The notes under the pieces are model-generated. The model did not search any database, had not been told where the DNA came from, and saw only the letters and a list, made by a program, of their open reading frames with translations. This document shows, piece after piece, positions 1 through 6,623 of a stretch of DNA of 36,299 nucleotides; the stretch's first letter is position 1, and each line of letters opens with the position of its first letter. The translations under genes were made by a program, and so were the position numbers. Location: the IMG/VR virus record IMGVR_UViG_3300042562_001032, positions 1-36,299 of that record, one strand, 5' to 3'. The DNA comes from a virus.

Positions 1-84
1 TTTGGCTTGTCGTTCCAGCGGGTTGTGCGACAGGAGTCACTACGGCTGGCAGGACTAATGCCGCTCGCAACTCCGCAATCTCTT
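1..84. repeat. Terminal direct repeat (circular overlap), left copy
   Basis: These 84 bases are identical to 36216-36299. The simplest reading is that the sequence is a circle, either a genuinely circular or circularly permuted phage genome or the overlap left by an assembler. An open minus-strand reading frame passes through the overlap in register, which supports true circularity. The overlap ends ten bases into the first unit of a 54-bp tandem repeat, so the repeat copy number at this join is less certain than the rest. Confidence 0.9.
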
Positions 85-853
85 TCCGTTCAGCCTCCAA
101 CTTAGCTTTTTCAGCCTCCTGTTGAGCTGCAATCTCTTTCCGTTCAGCCTCCAACTTAGCTTTTTCAGCCTCCTGTTGAGCTGCAATCTCTTTCCGTTCA
201 GCCTCCAACTTAGCTTTTTCAGCCGCATTTTTGGCTGCGATTTCTTTTTGTCTCTCGGCTTCAGCAATTCGAGCAATTGCCGCCTCCCGAGCGTCTTCGA
301 GCGACTTAAGTATAATGGCTGATCTGATTTCGGCTTGTTGGCCAAACTCTTCCCAATGACAATTCATCAGCGTGTTTAGCTGGGCGATCTTGGCATCAAG
401 TTCAGAGGGCGTGTCGAGGATAAACGCGGAAATCCCGCTTAGGCGAAGGAGCCTAGCTTGATGTGCAGCCTTGCGTGCCTCGTCAGCCGCTTCCCACTCA
501 TCAAGCGGTTTGCGAATAGAATCGCGCAGTTCATCCAAAGTGTCGCGAATATACTTGCGTTCTGCATCCACCGCTGCCGCCTGTTGCTTGATCTCCGCGA
601 CCAATTGTTTACCCAGACCGTCAAGATATGTTTTCGAGCGAGCCACCTTGTAAGCGGTTCCGGCTATCGACGTTCTACCCTTCAAAGTACTTACATCGTG
701 CTCCACTGAGTGGGCTTGACAGCCGATGTCGTCTAGGATCGCATTGATCTTGTGACGATTCGAATAGAATTCGACCGGATTTATCATTCCAGGCACCACG
801 AGCATCGTGCTCGCCTGTGGTATCGCCTCTGCTACTGCTGATTCAGTGTTCAA
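1..853 (-). CDS. Phage coiled-coil protein, 5' part; gene continues across the cut to 36112
   Basis: The frame opens at a TTG (851-853) preceded by GAAAGG about 8 bases upstream. It reads without a stop to position 1 and continues on the other side of the circle to the TGA at 36112, giving 318 aa. Residues 50-130 (LKGRTSIAGTAYKVARSK, then a long charged helix) resemble uncharacterised phage proteins with the same AYKVARSKT block that sit in early or recombination regions. Residues 205-260 are a pure coiled coil made of near-identical 18-residue units (AEKAKLEAERKEIAAQQE) encoded by the 54-bp repeat. No catalytic motif is visible. The gene lies just downstream of the SSB terminator and its stop overlaps the next start (ATGA). 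A structural or DNA-metabolism accessory role is possible but not shown. Confidence 0.75.
   Translation of the reverse strand, partial: MNTESAVAEAIPQASTMLVVPGMINPVEFYSNRHKINAILDDIGCQAHSVEHDVSTLKGRTSIAGTAYKVARSKTYLDGLGKQLVAEIKQQAAAVDAERKYIRDTLDELRDSIRKPLDEWEAADEARKAAHQARLLRLSGISAFILDTPSELDAKIAQLNTLMNCHWEEFGQQAEIRSAIILKSLEDAREAAIARIAEAERQKEIAAKNAAEKAKLEAERKEIAAQQEAEKAKLEAERKEIAAQQEAEKAKLEAERKEIAELRAALVLPAVVTPVAQPAGTTSQ
75..224. repeat. 54-bp exact tandem repeat, about 2.8 copies, inside the coiled-coil gene
   Basis: Units begin at 75, 129 and 183 with a period of exactly 54 bases and no visible differences between copies; the last is cut short at about 224. Fifty-four is a multiple of three, so each unit adds 18 residues of coiled coil without changing frame. 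Perfect identity suggests recent duplication by slippage or recombination. Copy number may vary between isolates and is hard to assemble because the contig end lies here. Confidence 0.9.
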
Positions 854-884
854 CTTACTTACCTTTCAAATATAGTGGTGTGGT

Positions 885-921
885 GAAAAATCCCAGGCTG
901 GCTGCGTATGACCAGCCTGGG
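885..921 (-). terminator. Rho-independent terminator after the SSB operon
   Basis: On the minus strand a perfect 10-bp stem, CCCAGGCTGG pairing with CCAGCCTGGG, encloses a 10-base loop and is followed directly by ATTTTTC. It begins 16 bases after the stop codon of the SSB gene, so it closes the operon that starts at the promoter at 2693-2721. The coiled-coil gene beyond it must rely on readthrough or a weak local promoter; a TATATT lies at about 870 without a good -35. Confidence 0.88.
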
Positions 922-936
922 CAACCGTCCGTGGGG

Positions 937-1674
937 TCAGAATGGGATATCGCCGGTGCCATCGTCTGACTGGTCAACCGCGTGGCCGTTGTTGCGAGTG
1001 GCATCAAAATGAGTTCGCATGATCCGATCGGAATCAGTTTCAACGGGTGTCGCGATTCCGCCTGGGCGAACCTGCATTCTGCCCCGTAGGTGGGCAGCAA
1101 CTTCGATCGTCGCTGGCATGTCGCAAACCGGATTAAATCCTGATGTGCCGCCGAAACTTTCGCCGTCAGCGAGTTTCATAAATGCGACCAGGTACAGTGA
1201 CACGCCGAAATTCTTAGTCACCCTGTAAGTCGCCGGTGTCACCAGCAGTTGACCGATGCACCCGCCGTAAATTGCGTTGTGATCCGTAATTGGTCTACCG
1301 TTGCGGTCAATCACGTTTGGCGGGAATGCCGAACCGGTGCTGGCGGATATCACCCAACAGCCAGCCTCAGGGTGATTGGTTTTAAGCACCCCTTCTTTAT
1401 CGAGCAACTTGTCCCCATCTTTGATAGCACAGTTCGAGTGGGTGGACAGTTTGCGATACGATGGGCCGAAAGCCTTTTCGCTGATGGATTGCATTTCAGC
1501 GGCCAGCTCTTCAAACATGTCCACTTTGGGCACCAAGATGGTGGCCTGGTAAAACAGTTTGTTGTTTTTGTACTCGTTCACCCGTGGTTCAAACAGGTGT
1601 GGATAGCTCAGAACCCCTTGTGGAGTCCATGTTTTCTTGCCGTAAATTGATTCGGTTTTGGTTGCAGTGCTCAT
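937..1674 (-). CDS. Phage single-stranded DNA-binding protein (DUF2815-like)
   Basis: A 245-aa protein starting MSTATKTESIYGKKTW at 1674. The longer frame upstream (from 1740) looks like untranslated leader. The N-terminal pattern, a modified-protein-like stretch with YPHLFEPR and a YQATILVPK beta strand, followed by the long OB-fold-like body, matches the DUF2815 family of phage SSBs. The last residues, DQSDDGTGDIPF, form the acidic tip ending in a hydrophobic Phe that SSB proteins use to recruit replication partners. It is the last gene of the origin-proximal operon and is followed by a strong terminator. It should coat single strands during replication or recombination and would work with the primase-helicase at 3210-5615. 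Confidence 0.8.
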   Translation of the reverse strand: MSTATKTESIYGKKTWTPQGVLSYPHLFEPRVNEYKNNKLFYQATILVPKVDMFEELAAEMQSISEKAFGPSYRKLSTHSNCAIKDGDKLLDKEGVLKTNHPEAGCWVISASTGSAFPPNVIDRNGRPITDHNAIYGGCIGQLLVTPATYRVTKNFGVSLYLVAFMKLADGESFGGTSGFNPVCDMPATIEVAAHLRGRMQVRPGGIATPVETDSDRIMRTHFDATRNNGHAVDQSDDGTGDIPF

Positions 1675-1767
1675 TGTTTGGATCCGTTTGTGTCGTTTGT
1701 GATCTGTTTGGAACGGTTGAAAACACGCCACGGCCAGCAAGCGAACGGCTGGCCGTGGCTCGCGGTG

Positions 1768-2103
1768 CTACACCAATGACGGTGTTTGGTTGGCGATTGC
1801 TTGTTTGCACAGGGCAATCGCGTGATTAATAATGTGCTCGGGCACGCCCTTCAGTTCCTCCTGAATGAATCCTTCGGATTCGAGGTCATCAAGCCTGCCT
1901 TCGAGCCATTCGACGTTCCGGCCAGCAGACGCTGTCTTAATCAGTGTCTGGACCCAGTGGCAGTTGACGCGGCATCGACCGTGTTGATCAGTCTTAGCCT
2001 TCGCACGTTTTTCGATCTCATCTTCAAGATGTATAAACCTGCCGATTCGGCTGTTCAATTCATCAAGTACCGTGTTTGTGTCGTCGATTAATTCACTGCT
2101 CAC
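1768..2103 (-). CDS. Hypothetical protein, 111 aa, mostly helical
   Basis: MSSELIDDTNTVLDELNS followed by charged helical sequence. I recognise no family. A Cys/His pair (GRCRVNCHW, residues about 42-50) could bind metal but is not a standard zinc motif. The start overlaps the upstream stop by four bases (ATGA type), so it is translationally coupled within the operon that ends with SSB. A replication-accessory role is inferred from position only. Confidence 0.65.
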   Translation of the reverse strand: MSSELIDDTNTVLDELNSRIGRFIHLEDEIEKRAKAKTDQHGRCRVNCHWVQTLIKTASAGRNVEWLEGRLDDLESEGFIQEELKGVPEHIINHAIALCKQAIANQTPSLV

Positions 2104-2315
2104 TTGGCACCCCCTAGCAATTCTTCAGCGGAGTCCACTTCAGACCGCAACACGCCAATATCACAGGCGGTCATTGCCTCGCCATCGGCTAGCGAGAGCG
2201 GGATGTGTGCCGCCCAAGTCAGCGTGGTGAGCTGGTTCTTCAAGCGGATGATTTCTTCGGTTTGTCGGATCACTAGACGGCTTGTCCGGTCGTCAAGATA
2301 GTTAAGAACGGTCAT
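2100..2315 (-). CDS. Hypothetical protein, 71 aa
   Basis: A small protein beginning MTVLNYLDDRTSRLVIRQ and rich in Leu, Glu and Arg, with a probable amphipathic helix in its first 35 residues. No family recognised. Both ends overlap neighbours through four-base start-stop overlaps, the strongest evidence that it is translated. Confidence 0.6.
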   Translation of the reverse strand: MTVLNYLDDRTSRLVIRQTEEIIRLKNQLTTLTWAAHIPLSLADGEAMTACDIGVLRSEVDSAEELLGGAK

Positions 2316-2617
2316 CGTGTCACCTCCGTCAACCGACTGCGGAGCCGAGCGATGGTCACAGCAGCGTGCGACAGATTGGCCGTGTGATCATCGTCCAATA
2401 AGGCCGATTCGATGGTGTTGAGCAACCGTTGTTCAGATTGAAAAGCGGTGTCGAGCAGTCGAGCGTCTTGCTCTTCCTCACGCTGGCGGGACGATTCAAA
2501 ACGCTGTTGCAGTTCGTTGGCCATACGCTCCCTCTCGATCCATTGGCCGTCGTAATCACGCAGGCCAGCCGCCAGGCTGGCTTGGTGGTCTAGGTCTTGG
2601 TCTAAGATGCTGTTCAT
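2312..2617 (-). CDS. Hypothetical coiled-coil protein, 101 aa, first gene of the SSB operon
   Basis: MNSILDQDLDHQASLAAG followed by a long Glu/Gln/Arg-rich helix (ERMANELQQRFESSRQ and onward), predicted by eye to be coiled coil. No family recognised. It is the first gene after the promoter at 2693-2721, and its 3' end overlaps the next gene by four bases. Translation signals upstream of the ATG are modest (GGAG lies in the preceding 20 bases). Confidence 0.6.
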   Translation of the reverse strand: MNSILDQDLDHQASLAAGLRDYDGQWIERERMANELQQRFESSRQREEEQDARLLDTAFQSEQRLLNTIESALLDDDHTANLSHAAVTIARLRSRLTEVTR

Positions 2618-2692
2618 TGCGTGCTCCGCGAAGAGTGTTACTTACTGGGCTGTTTTACTTACTGGCTTCAGGCTTCTTCCCCTGATGTAATC

Positions 2693-2721
2693 AATATATC
2701 AATCTATCTATCTATAGTCAA
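2693..2721 (-). promoter_or_regulatory. Sigma70-type promoter for the SSB operon
   Basis: On the minus strand, TTGACT (2716-2721) and TATATT (2693-2698) are separated by exactly 17 bases, close to consensus. The spacer is a run of TAGA repeats. Transcription would start near 2686 and read the genes from 2617 down to 937, ending at the terminator at 885-921. Confidence 0.75.
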
Positions 2722-2775
2722 CGTCTATTCCAAGATTTCTTGAAATATTTTTTGATAGCTACATGCGATACCATA

Positions 2776-2874
2776 CAAGGTAGGGGTGCAAGGTAGGGGT
2801 TCGATCCGTCCGATTATCGTGTAACTTCCTATGTGGTAAAGGAATTAAAAAACAAGGTAGGGGTAGGTAGGGGT
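2776..2874 (+). repeat. Iteron array, plus orientation, four copies
   Basis: CAAGGTAGGGGT occurs at 2776-2787, 2789-2800 and 2853-2864, and GTAGGTAGGGGT at 2863-2874. The first two are 13 bases apart, head to tail. The core AGGTAGGG matches the E. coli FtsK orienting sequence GGGNAGGG at seven of eight positions (first base differs). These copies point toward the GT tract. Confidence 0.85.
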
Positions 2875-2906
2875 ATGGAAAAAGTTCACTCACGGATGTG
2901 TGCGTA

Positions 2907-2957
<51 letters not shown>

Positions 2958-2969
2958 AGATGACAATAT

Positions 2970-3067
2970 ACCCCTACCTTTTTATAATACCCCTAGTAAA
3001 TAAGTATAAAACCCCTACCTTTACCCCTACCTTTTCCTAACTACACCCCTACCACGACCCCTACCTG
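2970..3067 (-). repeat. Iteron array, minus orientation, five or six copies
   Basis: Reverse complements of the AAGGTAGGGGT iteron appear at 2970-2980, 3011-3021, 3023-3033, 3045-3053 (last bases altered) and 3057-3066, with a partial copy at 2989-2996. They face the plus-oriented copies across the GT tract. AT-rich sequence between 2981 and 3012 could be the unwinding element. Confidence 0.8.
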
Positions 3068-3074
3068 AAGTGCG

Positions 3075-3091
3075 AAGTTAGCCGCTAACTT
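3075..3091 (+). terminator. Small hairpin with T run, weak terminator candidate
   Basis: AAGTTAG pairs with CTAACTT around a CCG loop and is followed on the plus strand by TTTAC, giving a run of five T. It would act on transcripts running right through the origin. The stem is short and A/T-rich, so function is uncertain. Confidence 0.35.
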
Positions 3092-3100
3092 TTTACAGGT

Positions 3101-3148
3101 GTCGTATTAATTAATACGACAAACGTCGTATTAATTAATACGACAAAC
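3101..3148. repeat. Tandem pair of perfect 20-bp palindromes
   Basis: GTCGTATTAATTAATACGAC is a perfect palindrome present at 3101-3120 and again at 3125-3144. Each is followed by AAAC, so the repeat unit is 24 bases, and a further GTC follows at 3149. Two operators two helical turns apart would place bound dimers on nearly the same DNA face. They are likely binding sites for a small dimeric DNA-binding protein; a candidate is the ribbon-helix-helix protein at 5769-5960. Confidence 0.85.
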
Positions 3149-3155
3149 GTCAACG

Positions 3156-3180
3156 AAAAAACACGGGTTTTACCGTGTTT
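3156..3180 (-). terminator. Rho-independent terminator of the primase-helicase gene
   Basis: On the minus strand AAACACGG pairs with CCGTGTTT around a six-base loop and runs into a stretch of six T. It begins about 30 bases after the stop at 3210, separating the primase-helicase transcript from the origin and the SSB operon. Confidence 0.8.
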
Positions 3181-3209
3181 CGATGGCCCGATCAACGGTT
3201 TTGGTGGAC

Positions 3210-5615
3210 TCAAAAAGGCGACCCGGCAGGGATCACGATCCCATCGGCCTCGTACTGGTGATCAGATTCGTCTTTAATCCGAAGGCCAATGTACCAAGTG
3301 ACGTTCTGGAGCCTCCGTGATGCCGCCTTAAGTTGCTCAACACGCTTTGTGAATAGTGGTATCGCCTTGTTCGATGCCAGCACTACCGCACCGTTCGCCA
3401 CTGCCCACTTCTTATACAGCTCGTAGACCTGACTGGCTCGGATGCGGTCGGCGTCAGCATACCCAGGCTTCGGTTGTGTGGTCAGGTTCTCTGAGAAGAA
3501 CTCCCCAAGCCAATCGCTCGATTCCTGCACATCCTTTCCAGCGGCCTTGATCTTATCAGGAATGGCCAGCCCGATCGCTTGGTGCTGCCTGTAGCCCTCA
3601 AGCAACCAGTTCAGGATGCCGCTTGATTCCTCTTGATGCAATACTTTCTCGTACTCAGGCTGTCGTTGCTCCTCTGGAATGGTGACGGTCCACGGGACAA
3701 ACGCCAGCCTACGCCAGATGCCTGAATCCTGACCGACGATTGACGGCATGTGATTGGCAGCGATCGCGAATTTGTGGGTCGGGTTGAACGACCAAAAGTT
3801 TTCGTTCATTCGCCTGGCTGTGATGGAGCCATCGCCCAGGATCATTTTAATTTTGGATTCGTCCAGGGCGTCAGATATGTCGGTTTCAGATGCCAGGGCG
3901 AAACGGGCACCGTAAAGAGTGACCAGTTCCGCTGGGTGTCTATCGCCCTTGGTTTTGGCAATAAAGCCGCGTGGCATTTTCGCGAAGTAAGTGCCCATCA
4001 TCAGGCCAACGGACTCAAGGATGGTCGATTTACCGTTCGCACCGTCACCATAATTGACCACCGATTCGGCCAGGGTGCGACCACACAAAACAGTACCGAG
4101 CCAGCGTTGCAAAAATAGCCGAATCTCAGGATCCGGTTGAACCTGTTCCAGTGTCGCGATGAATTTCGGACAGATTGCAGATGGGACGAATTCCACGTCG
4201 GCCTGTTTGGTGGACATGAACGCGGGGTCGTGCTCGAGCAGCTGCCCGCCGACGAGGTCCAAAACACCGTTCTTGAGGTTCAGATAATCAACCTGGGCGT
4301 CAAACTGATCAGGATAAGCCATGACCCGTTTATCAGACATCGCGATTGAAGCGGCTGATTTGATCTTGGCCATCGAGCCAAGATAAGAATCGTCACCGCT
4401 CGCAAATTCCTTGAATAGTTCATGGTGCAGGCACTGGGACTGAACCCAGACACCTTTGTCGCCGTCCCATGACGCCCATGTTTTCCATGATTCAATATAG
4501 CGGAATCTTTCGCCAAACGCGGCGATAACCATTTCGGCGAATTTCAAGTCGGTATAGCCTTCCTTTGGCAAAGCTGAATCGGAATTGAGTGACGTGAGCT
4601 TTACCTTTTTACGGGTTTTTGTGGCCACTCCACCTTCCTCTGATTCTACATGTTCCCTCCAAAGTGGTGCCGTAACGCCCCTATCCCAAGCCCAACGGAA
4701 CGTTTCAGACAATACGTAATCTGAGACTTCCGGTTTTGCCTCACGGTGGGCACTGGCAAGACTTTGATAGATGGTCTCCTCCATTCCCATCAAGTTCATG
4801 CCAGCTGCAAGACCGGCCATCAGTCGGCAGGTTTTGCGATACATCCCATGCCGTTCGCCTTCTCTTGCATTCGTGTTTCGTTTCGCGTGGTAGGCCAGTT
4901 CGTTCCGAAACCAGCCCTCATCATCCTGTGACGCTGGACTTGCGGATCGTGATTTTGCGACCACGGTTCGTGCCGGCGCTGCGGTTCGTGGTGTGACCAG
5001 CTCTAATATCGCCATCTCCACTGATTCCGGCATGTCGGCTGGTTCCTGCTCCATAGCAACGGCTTTACCCTCAGAAGGTGGGCAAGCGACTTGCATTTGG
5101 GCTTTGTTACCCGTAAAAAACTCCACCTGTCCGCCGGATGGTAGCGGGATTTCCTGCTTGCCAGAATCCACCCAAGCAGCCTGAATCTTTGGAGTCGTCT
5201 TAAACCAGACATGGCATCCGGCTTGCGTCCTGATGGTCAGGGTGTTTGGCCAATCCTCGCCACCTAATAAGACAGACGCTGCTTCTTTCCACGCCCTGCC
5301 CAATGTCCTCCGGTCCTTATCTGGCGGGTCGATATCGAGAACCACATACCCATCTGCCTGGCAACCAAGACCAACGATCTTTCCCGACTTGATCATTCGA
5401 CCTAGTCTGGCTCGCCGTTCTTCAATCGTGATCAGGCCCCAATTGTCGCCTTGGGGGATCTTGACCTTGTGCGTCTTCCTGTCCAAACCAATCGGGACAG
5501 GTCTTAACCTGAGTGCGACCATCGCGTCAAAAACGCGAAACCAGTCGGTTGTCTTGCAGGCGTCAAAATATTCTTGCCAGACTTCGGAGACGGCGGATTT
5601 ATTCTGGTCTTGCAT
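3210..5615 (-). CDS. Primase-helicase (prim-pol domain plus P4/D5-like SF3 helicase)
   Basis: 801 aa. The N-terminal third looks like a bifunctional primase-polymerase domain: VVLDIDPPD gives the paired acidic residues D94 and D96, and GCHVWF supplies a conserved His at about 135. The C-terminal half is a phage/plasmid P4-family helicase: Walker A GDGANGKST at 523-531, Walker B region ALASETD near 577, sensor HKFAIAANHMP near 621 and arginine-finger region GIWRR near 635, followed by a winged-helix-like tail. It should prime and unwind DNA to start phage replication. The ATG at 5615 lies inside the end of the coupled 57-aa gene. A terminator and the origin candidate lie immediately downstream. 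Confidence 0.93.
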   Translation of the reverse strand: MQDQNKSAVSEVWQEYFDACKTTDWFRVFDAMVALRLRPVPIGLDRKTHKVKIPQGDNWGLITIEERRARLGRMIKSGKIVGLGCQADGYVVLDIDPPDKDRRTLGRAWKEAASVLLGGEDWPNTLTIRTQAGCHVWFKTTPKIQAAWVDSGKQEIPLPSGGQVEFFTGNKAQMQVACPPSEGKAVAMEQEPADMPESVEMAILELVTPRTAAPARTVVAKSRSASPASQDDEGWFRNELAYHAKRNTNAREGERHGMYRKTCRLMAGLAAGMNLMGMEETIYQSLASAHREAKPEVSDYVLSETFRWAWDRGVTAPLWREHVESEEGGVATKTRKKVKLTSLNSDSALPKEGYTDLKFAEMVIAAFGERFRYIESWKTWASWDGDKGVWVQSQCLHHELFKEFASGDDSYLGSMAKIKSAASIAMSDKRVMAYPDQFDAQVDYLNLKNGVLDLVGGQLLEHDPAFMSTKQADVEFVPSAICPKFIATLEQVQPDPEIRLFLQRWLGTVLCGRTLAESVVNYGDGANGKSTILESVGLMMGTYFAKMPRGFIAKTKGDRHPAELVTLYGARFALASETDISDALDESKIKMILGDGSITARRMNENFWSFNPTHKFAIAANHMPSIVGQDSGIWRRLAFVPWTVTIPEEQRQPEYEKVLHQEESSGILNWLLEGYRQHQAIGLAIPDKIKAAGKDVQESSDWLGEFFSENLTTQPKPGYADADRIRASQVYELYKKWAVANGAVVLASNKAIPLFTKRVEQLKAASRRLQNVTWYIGLRIKDESDHQYEADGIVIPAGSPF

Positions 5616-5772
5616 CGTAGTTTTTCACGCGACCCTTCTTCTCCTCATTTTCCAACCACTGAATTGCTTCCCGTTCCTCCGCATCGTGCGGGTCAACGTA
5701 ACCCGCTTCAGGCTCCTCCAAGACACCTTGAACAACCCCGATTGGTTGCTCCCACACTAGCCCCCGTTTCAA
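5599..5772 (-). CDS. Small coupled protein, 57 aa, TTG start
   Basis: Between the ribbon-helix-helix gene and the primase there is a 57-codon frame reading (M)KRGLVWEQPIGVVQG, ending in a very acidic then basic tail (EEREAIQWLENEEKKGR). Its TTG overlaps the upstream TGA (TTGA) and is preceded by AGGGG at good spacing; its 3' end overlaps the primase start by 17 bases. This arrangement makes translation likely. No family recognised. Confidence 0.6.
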   Translation of the reverse strand: MKRGLVWEQPIGVVQGVLEEPEAGYVDPHDAEEREAIQWLENEEKKGRVKNYDARPE

Positions 5773-5960
5773 CTCGCAGCCCCTACCACATCAACACGGT
5801 TCGCCGTAATCTCGGTTTCCTCGCCATTTTTCACCATCTCGTTTTTGACCAGCTCGTTTAGGATGCCTGACATGCTCGTTCGGCTTGTGTGGGAGTGATC
5901 CCGTATCCACTCATAAACCGACTTGTCCACATTAATCATCATCCGATGCTTTGTTACCAC
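5769..5960 (-). CDS. Ribbon-helix-helix DNA-binding regulator, 63 aa
   Basis: HRMMINVDKSVYEWIRDHSHTSRTSMSGILNELVKNEM has the Arc/CopG-type layout: a short beta strand carrying the DNA-contact residues (MMINVD) and two helices with a turn between. The likely start is GTG at 5960 with AGGGG upstream. It has its own promoter (6001-6029) divergent from the lysogeny-arm promoter, and palindromes lie nearby (6075-6102) and in the origin (3101-3144). It is a good candidate for the autoregulated switch repressor and heads the primase operon. Confidence 0.75.
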   Translation of the reverse strand: MVTKHRMMINVDKSVYEWIRDHSHTSRTSMSGILNELVKNEMVKNGEETEITANRVDVVGAAS

Positions 5961-6000
5961 TTTTGTCCCCTTTGTAGTCTAGTAACCAACCAACGAAAGT

Positions 6001-6029
6001 AATATAGCAATATATCTTTCTGTAATCAA
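6001..6029 (-). promoter_or_regulatory. Promoter for the RHH-primase operon
   Basis: On the minus strand TTGATT (6024-6029) and TATATT (6001-6006) are 17 bases apart. It drives leftward transcription of the RHH regulator, the 57-aa gene and the primase-helicase. Confidence 0.7.
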
Positions 6030-6043
6030 GATAAATTTGAGAA

Positions 6044-6072
6044 TTGACTTTTCTTGCCAGATGTCTTACTAT
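6044..6072 (+). promoter_or_regulatory. Rightward promoter of the lysogeny arm
   Basis: TTGACT (6044-6049) and TACTAT (6067-6072) with 17 bases between them. The predicted start point (about 6079) falls inside the palindrome at 6075-6102, so a protein bound there would block initiation or clearance. It probably drives the 91-aa gene and possibly the integrase. Confidence 0.72.
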
Positions 6073-6074
6073 GG

Positions 6075-6102
6075 ATATGTGGATAGATATCTTTCCACAT
6101 AT
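6075..6102. promoter_or_regulatory. Near-perfect 28-bp palindromic operator
   Basis: Outer arms ATATGTGGA (6075-6083) and TCCACATAT (6094-6102) flank an inner palindrome AGATATCT (6085-6092) with the same centre; only one base pair (6084/6093) breaks the symmetry. It overlaps the start point of the rightward promoter and precedes the Shine-Dalgarno sequence of the 91-aa gene. It is almost certainly the operator of the lysis-lysogeny switch, bound by the RHH protein or by the 91-aa product. Confidence 0.8.
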
Positions 6103-6117
6103 ATAGGAGTAAGATCA

Positions 6118-6393
6118 GTGATCACGAAAAATAAACCGATTGAGGCTAAAACAGCCGAGGTTGGCGTCATGTTCAGAGCACCGCAGGAACTTCGGGGAGC
6201 AGTCAGAAAGATTTCGGCATGGGCCGAGATGGCTGATTTCCGCATCAACGGCAAGGTGCCGCTAGAAAAAGACATCTGGGCTTGGATGGCGGCATCTCTG
6301 TATGCCTCCGGCGAATCCAACTGGCCCGAAATGCTAAAGAACGCATCGGACTCGTTTAAGTCGATTTCGCGAAAAACGTCATCGTCTAACTAA
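6118..6393 (+). CDS. Hypothetical protein, 91 aa, first gene of the rightward arm
   Basis: The GTG at 6118 is chosen because TAGGAGT lies at proper spacing; longer frames start inside the promoter and operator. The protein reads MITKNKPIEAKTAEVGVM, then FRAPQELRGAVRKISAWAEM and a helical C-terminus. The FRAPQELRGAVRKI segment is reminiscent of a basic DNA-binding helix but fits no family I can name. Its position under an operator-controlled promoter, beside attP and the integrase, suggests a role in the switch or as an excision factor. Confidence 0.65.
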   Translation: MITKNKPIEAKTAEVGVMFRAPQELRGAVRKISAWAEMADFRINGKVPLEKDIWAWMAASLYASGESNWPEMLKNASDSFKSISRKTSSSN

Positions 6394-6477
6394 CCCGTCC
6401 TCCCCCTTTAAACTCGCAATCCGTTGGTGACACATGGGTTACACTTTGAGAAGATCTGAATCGACGACCTTGCAAAT

Positions 6478-6519
6478 CTCCGGAGCAAAAGGTCGCATGT
6501 TCGAATCATGCCGGGTGTA
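6478..6519 (+). other. attP: Phage attachment site (attP) core: 3' half of a tRNA-Arg(CCG) gene
   Basis: The segment reads as a tRNA from the anticodon loop onward: loop CTCCGGA (anticodon CCG, with U33), anticodon stem strand GCAAA, variable AGGTC, T stem GCATG, T loop TTCGAAT, T stem CATGC, acceptor strand CGGGTGT and discriminator A. The 5' half is absent (no ACACCCG acceptor strand and no TTTGC upstream), so it is not an intact tRNA gene. Temperate phages carry such half-genes so that integration rebuilds the host tRNA. The integrase gene begins 105 bases downstream. Confidence 0.82.
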
Positions 6520-6623
6520 TTGCGGTAAGTCTTTAGGATTAAGGCTTTTAAGACAAGACGTTAAGTGTTCGAACTCTCCGGAATACTTAGACACATATGT
6601 TGAGAATTTTCTTCGGCGGCGAC

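Noticed and set aside
5233-5760. Long plus-strand frame of 175 codons opposite the primase gene
   Set aside because: It is the antisense shadow of a gene with clear catalytic motifs; no ribosome site or family match.
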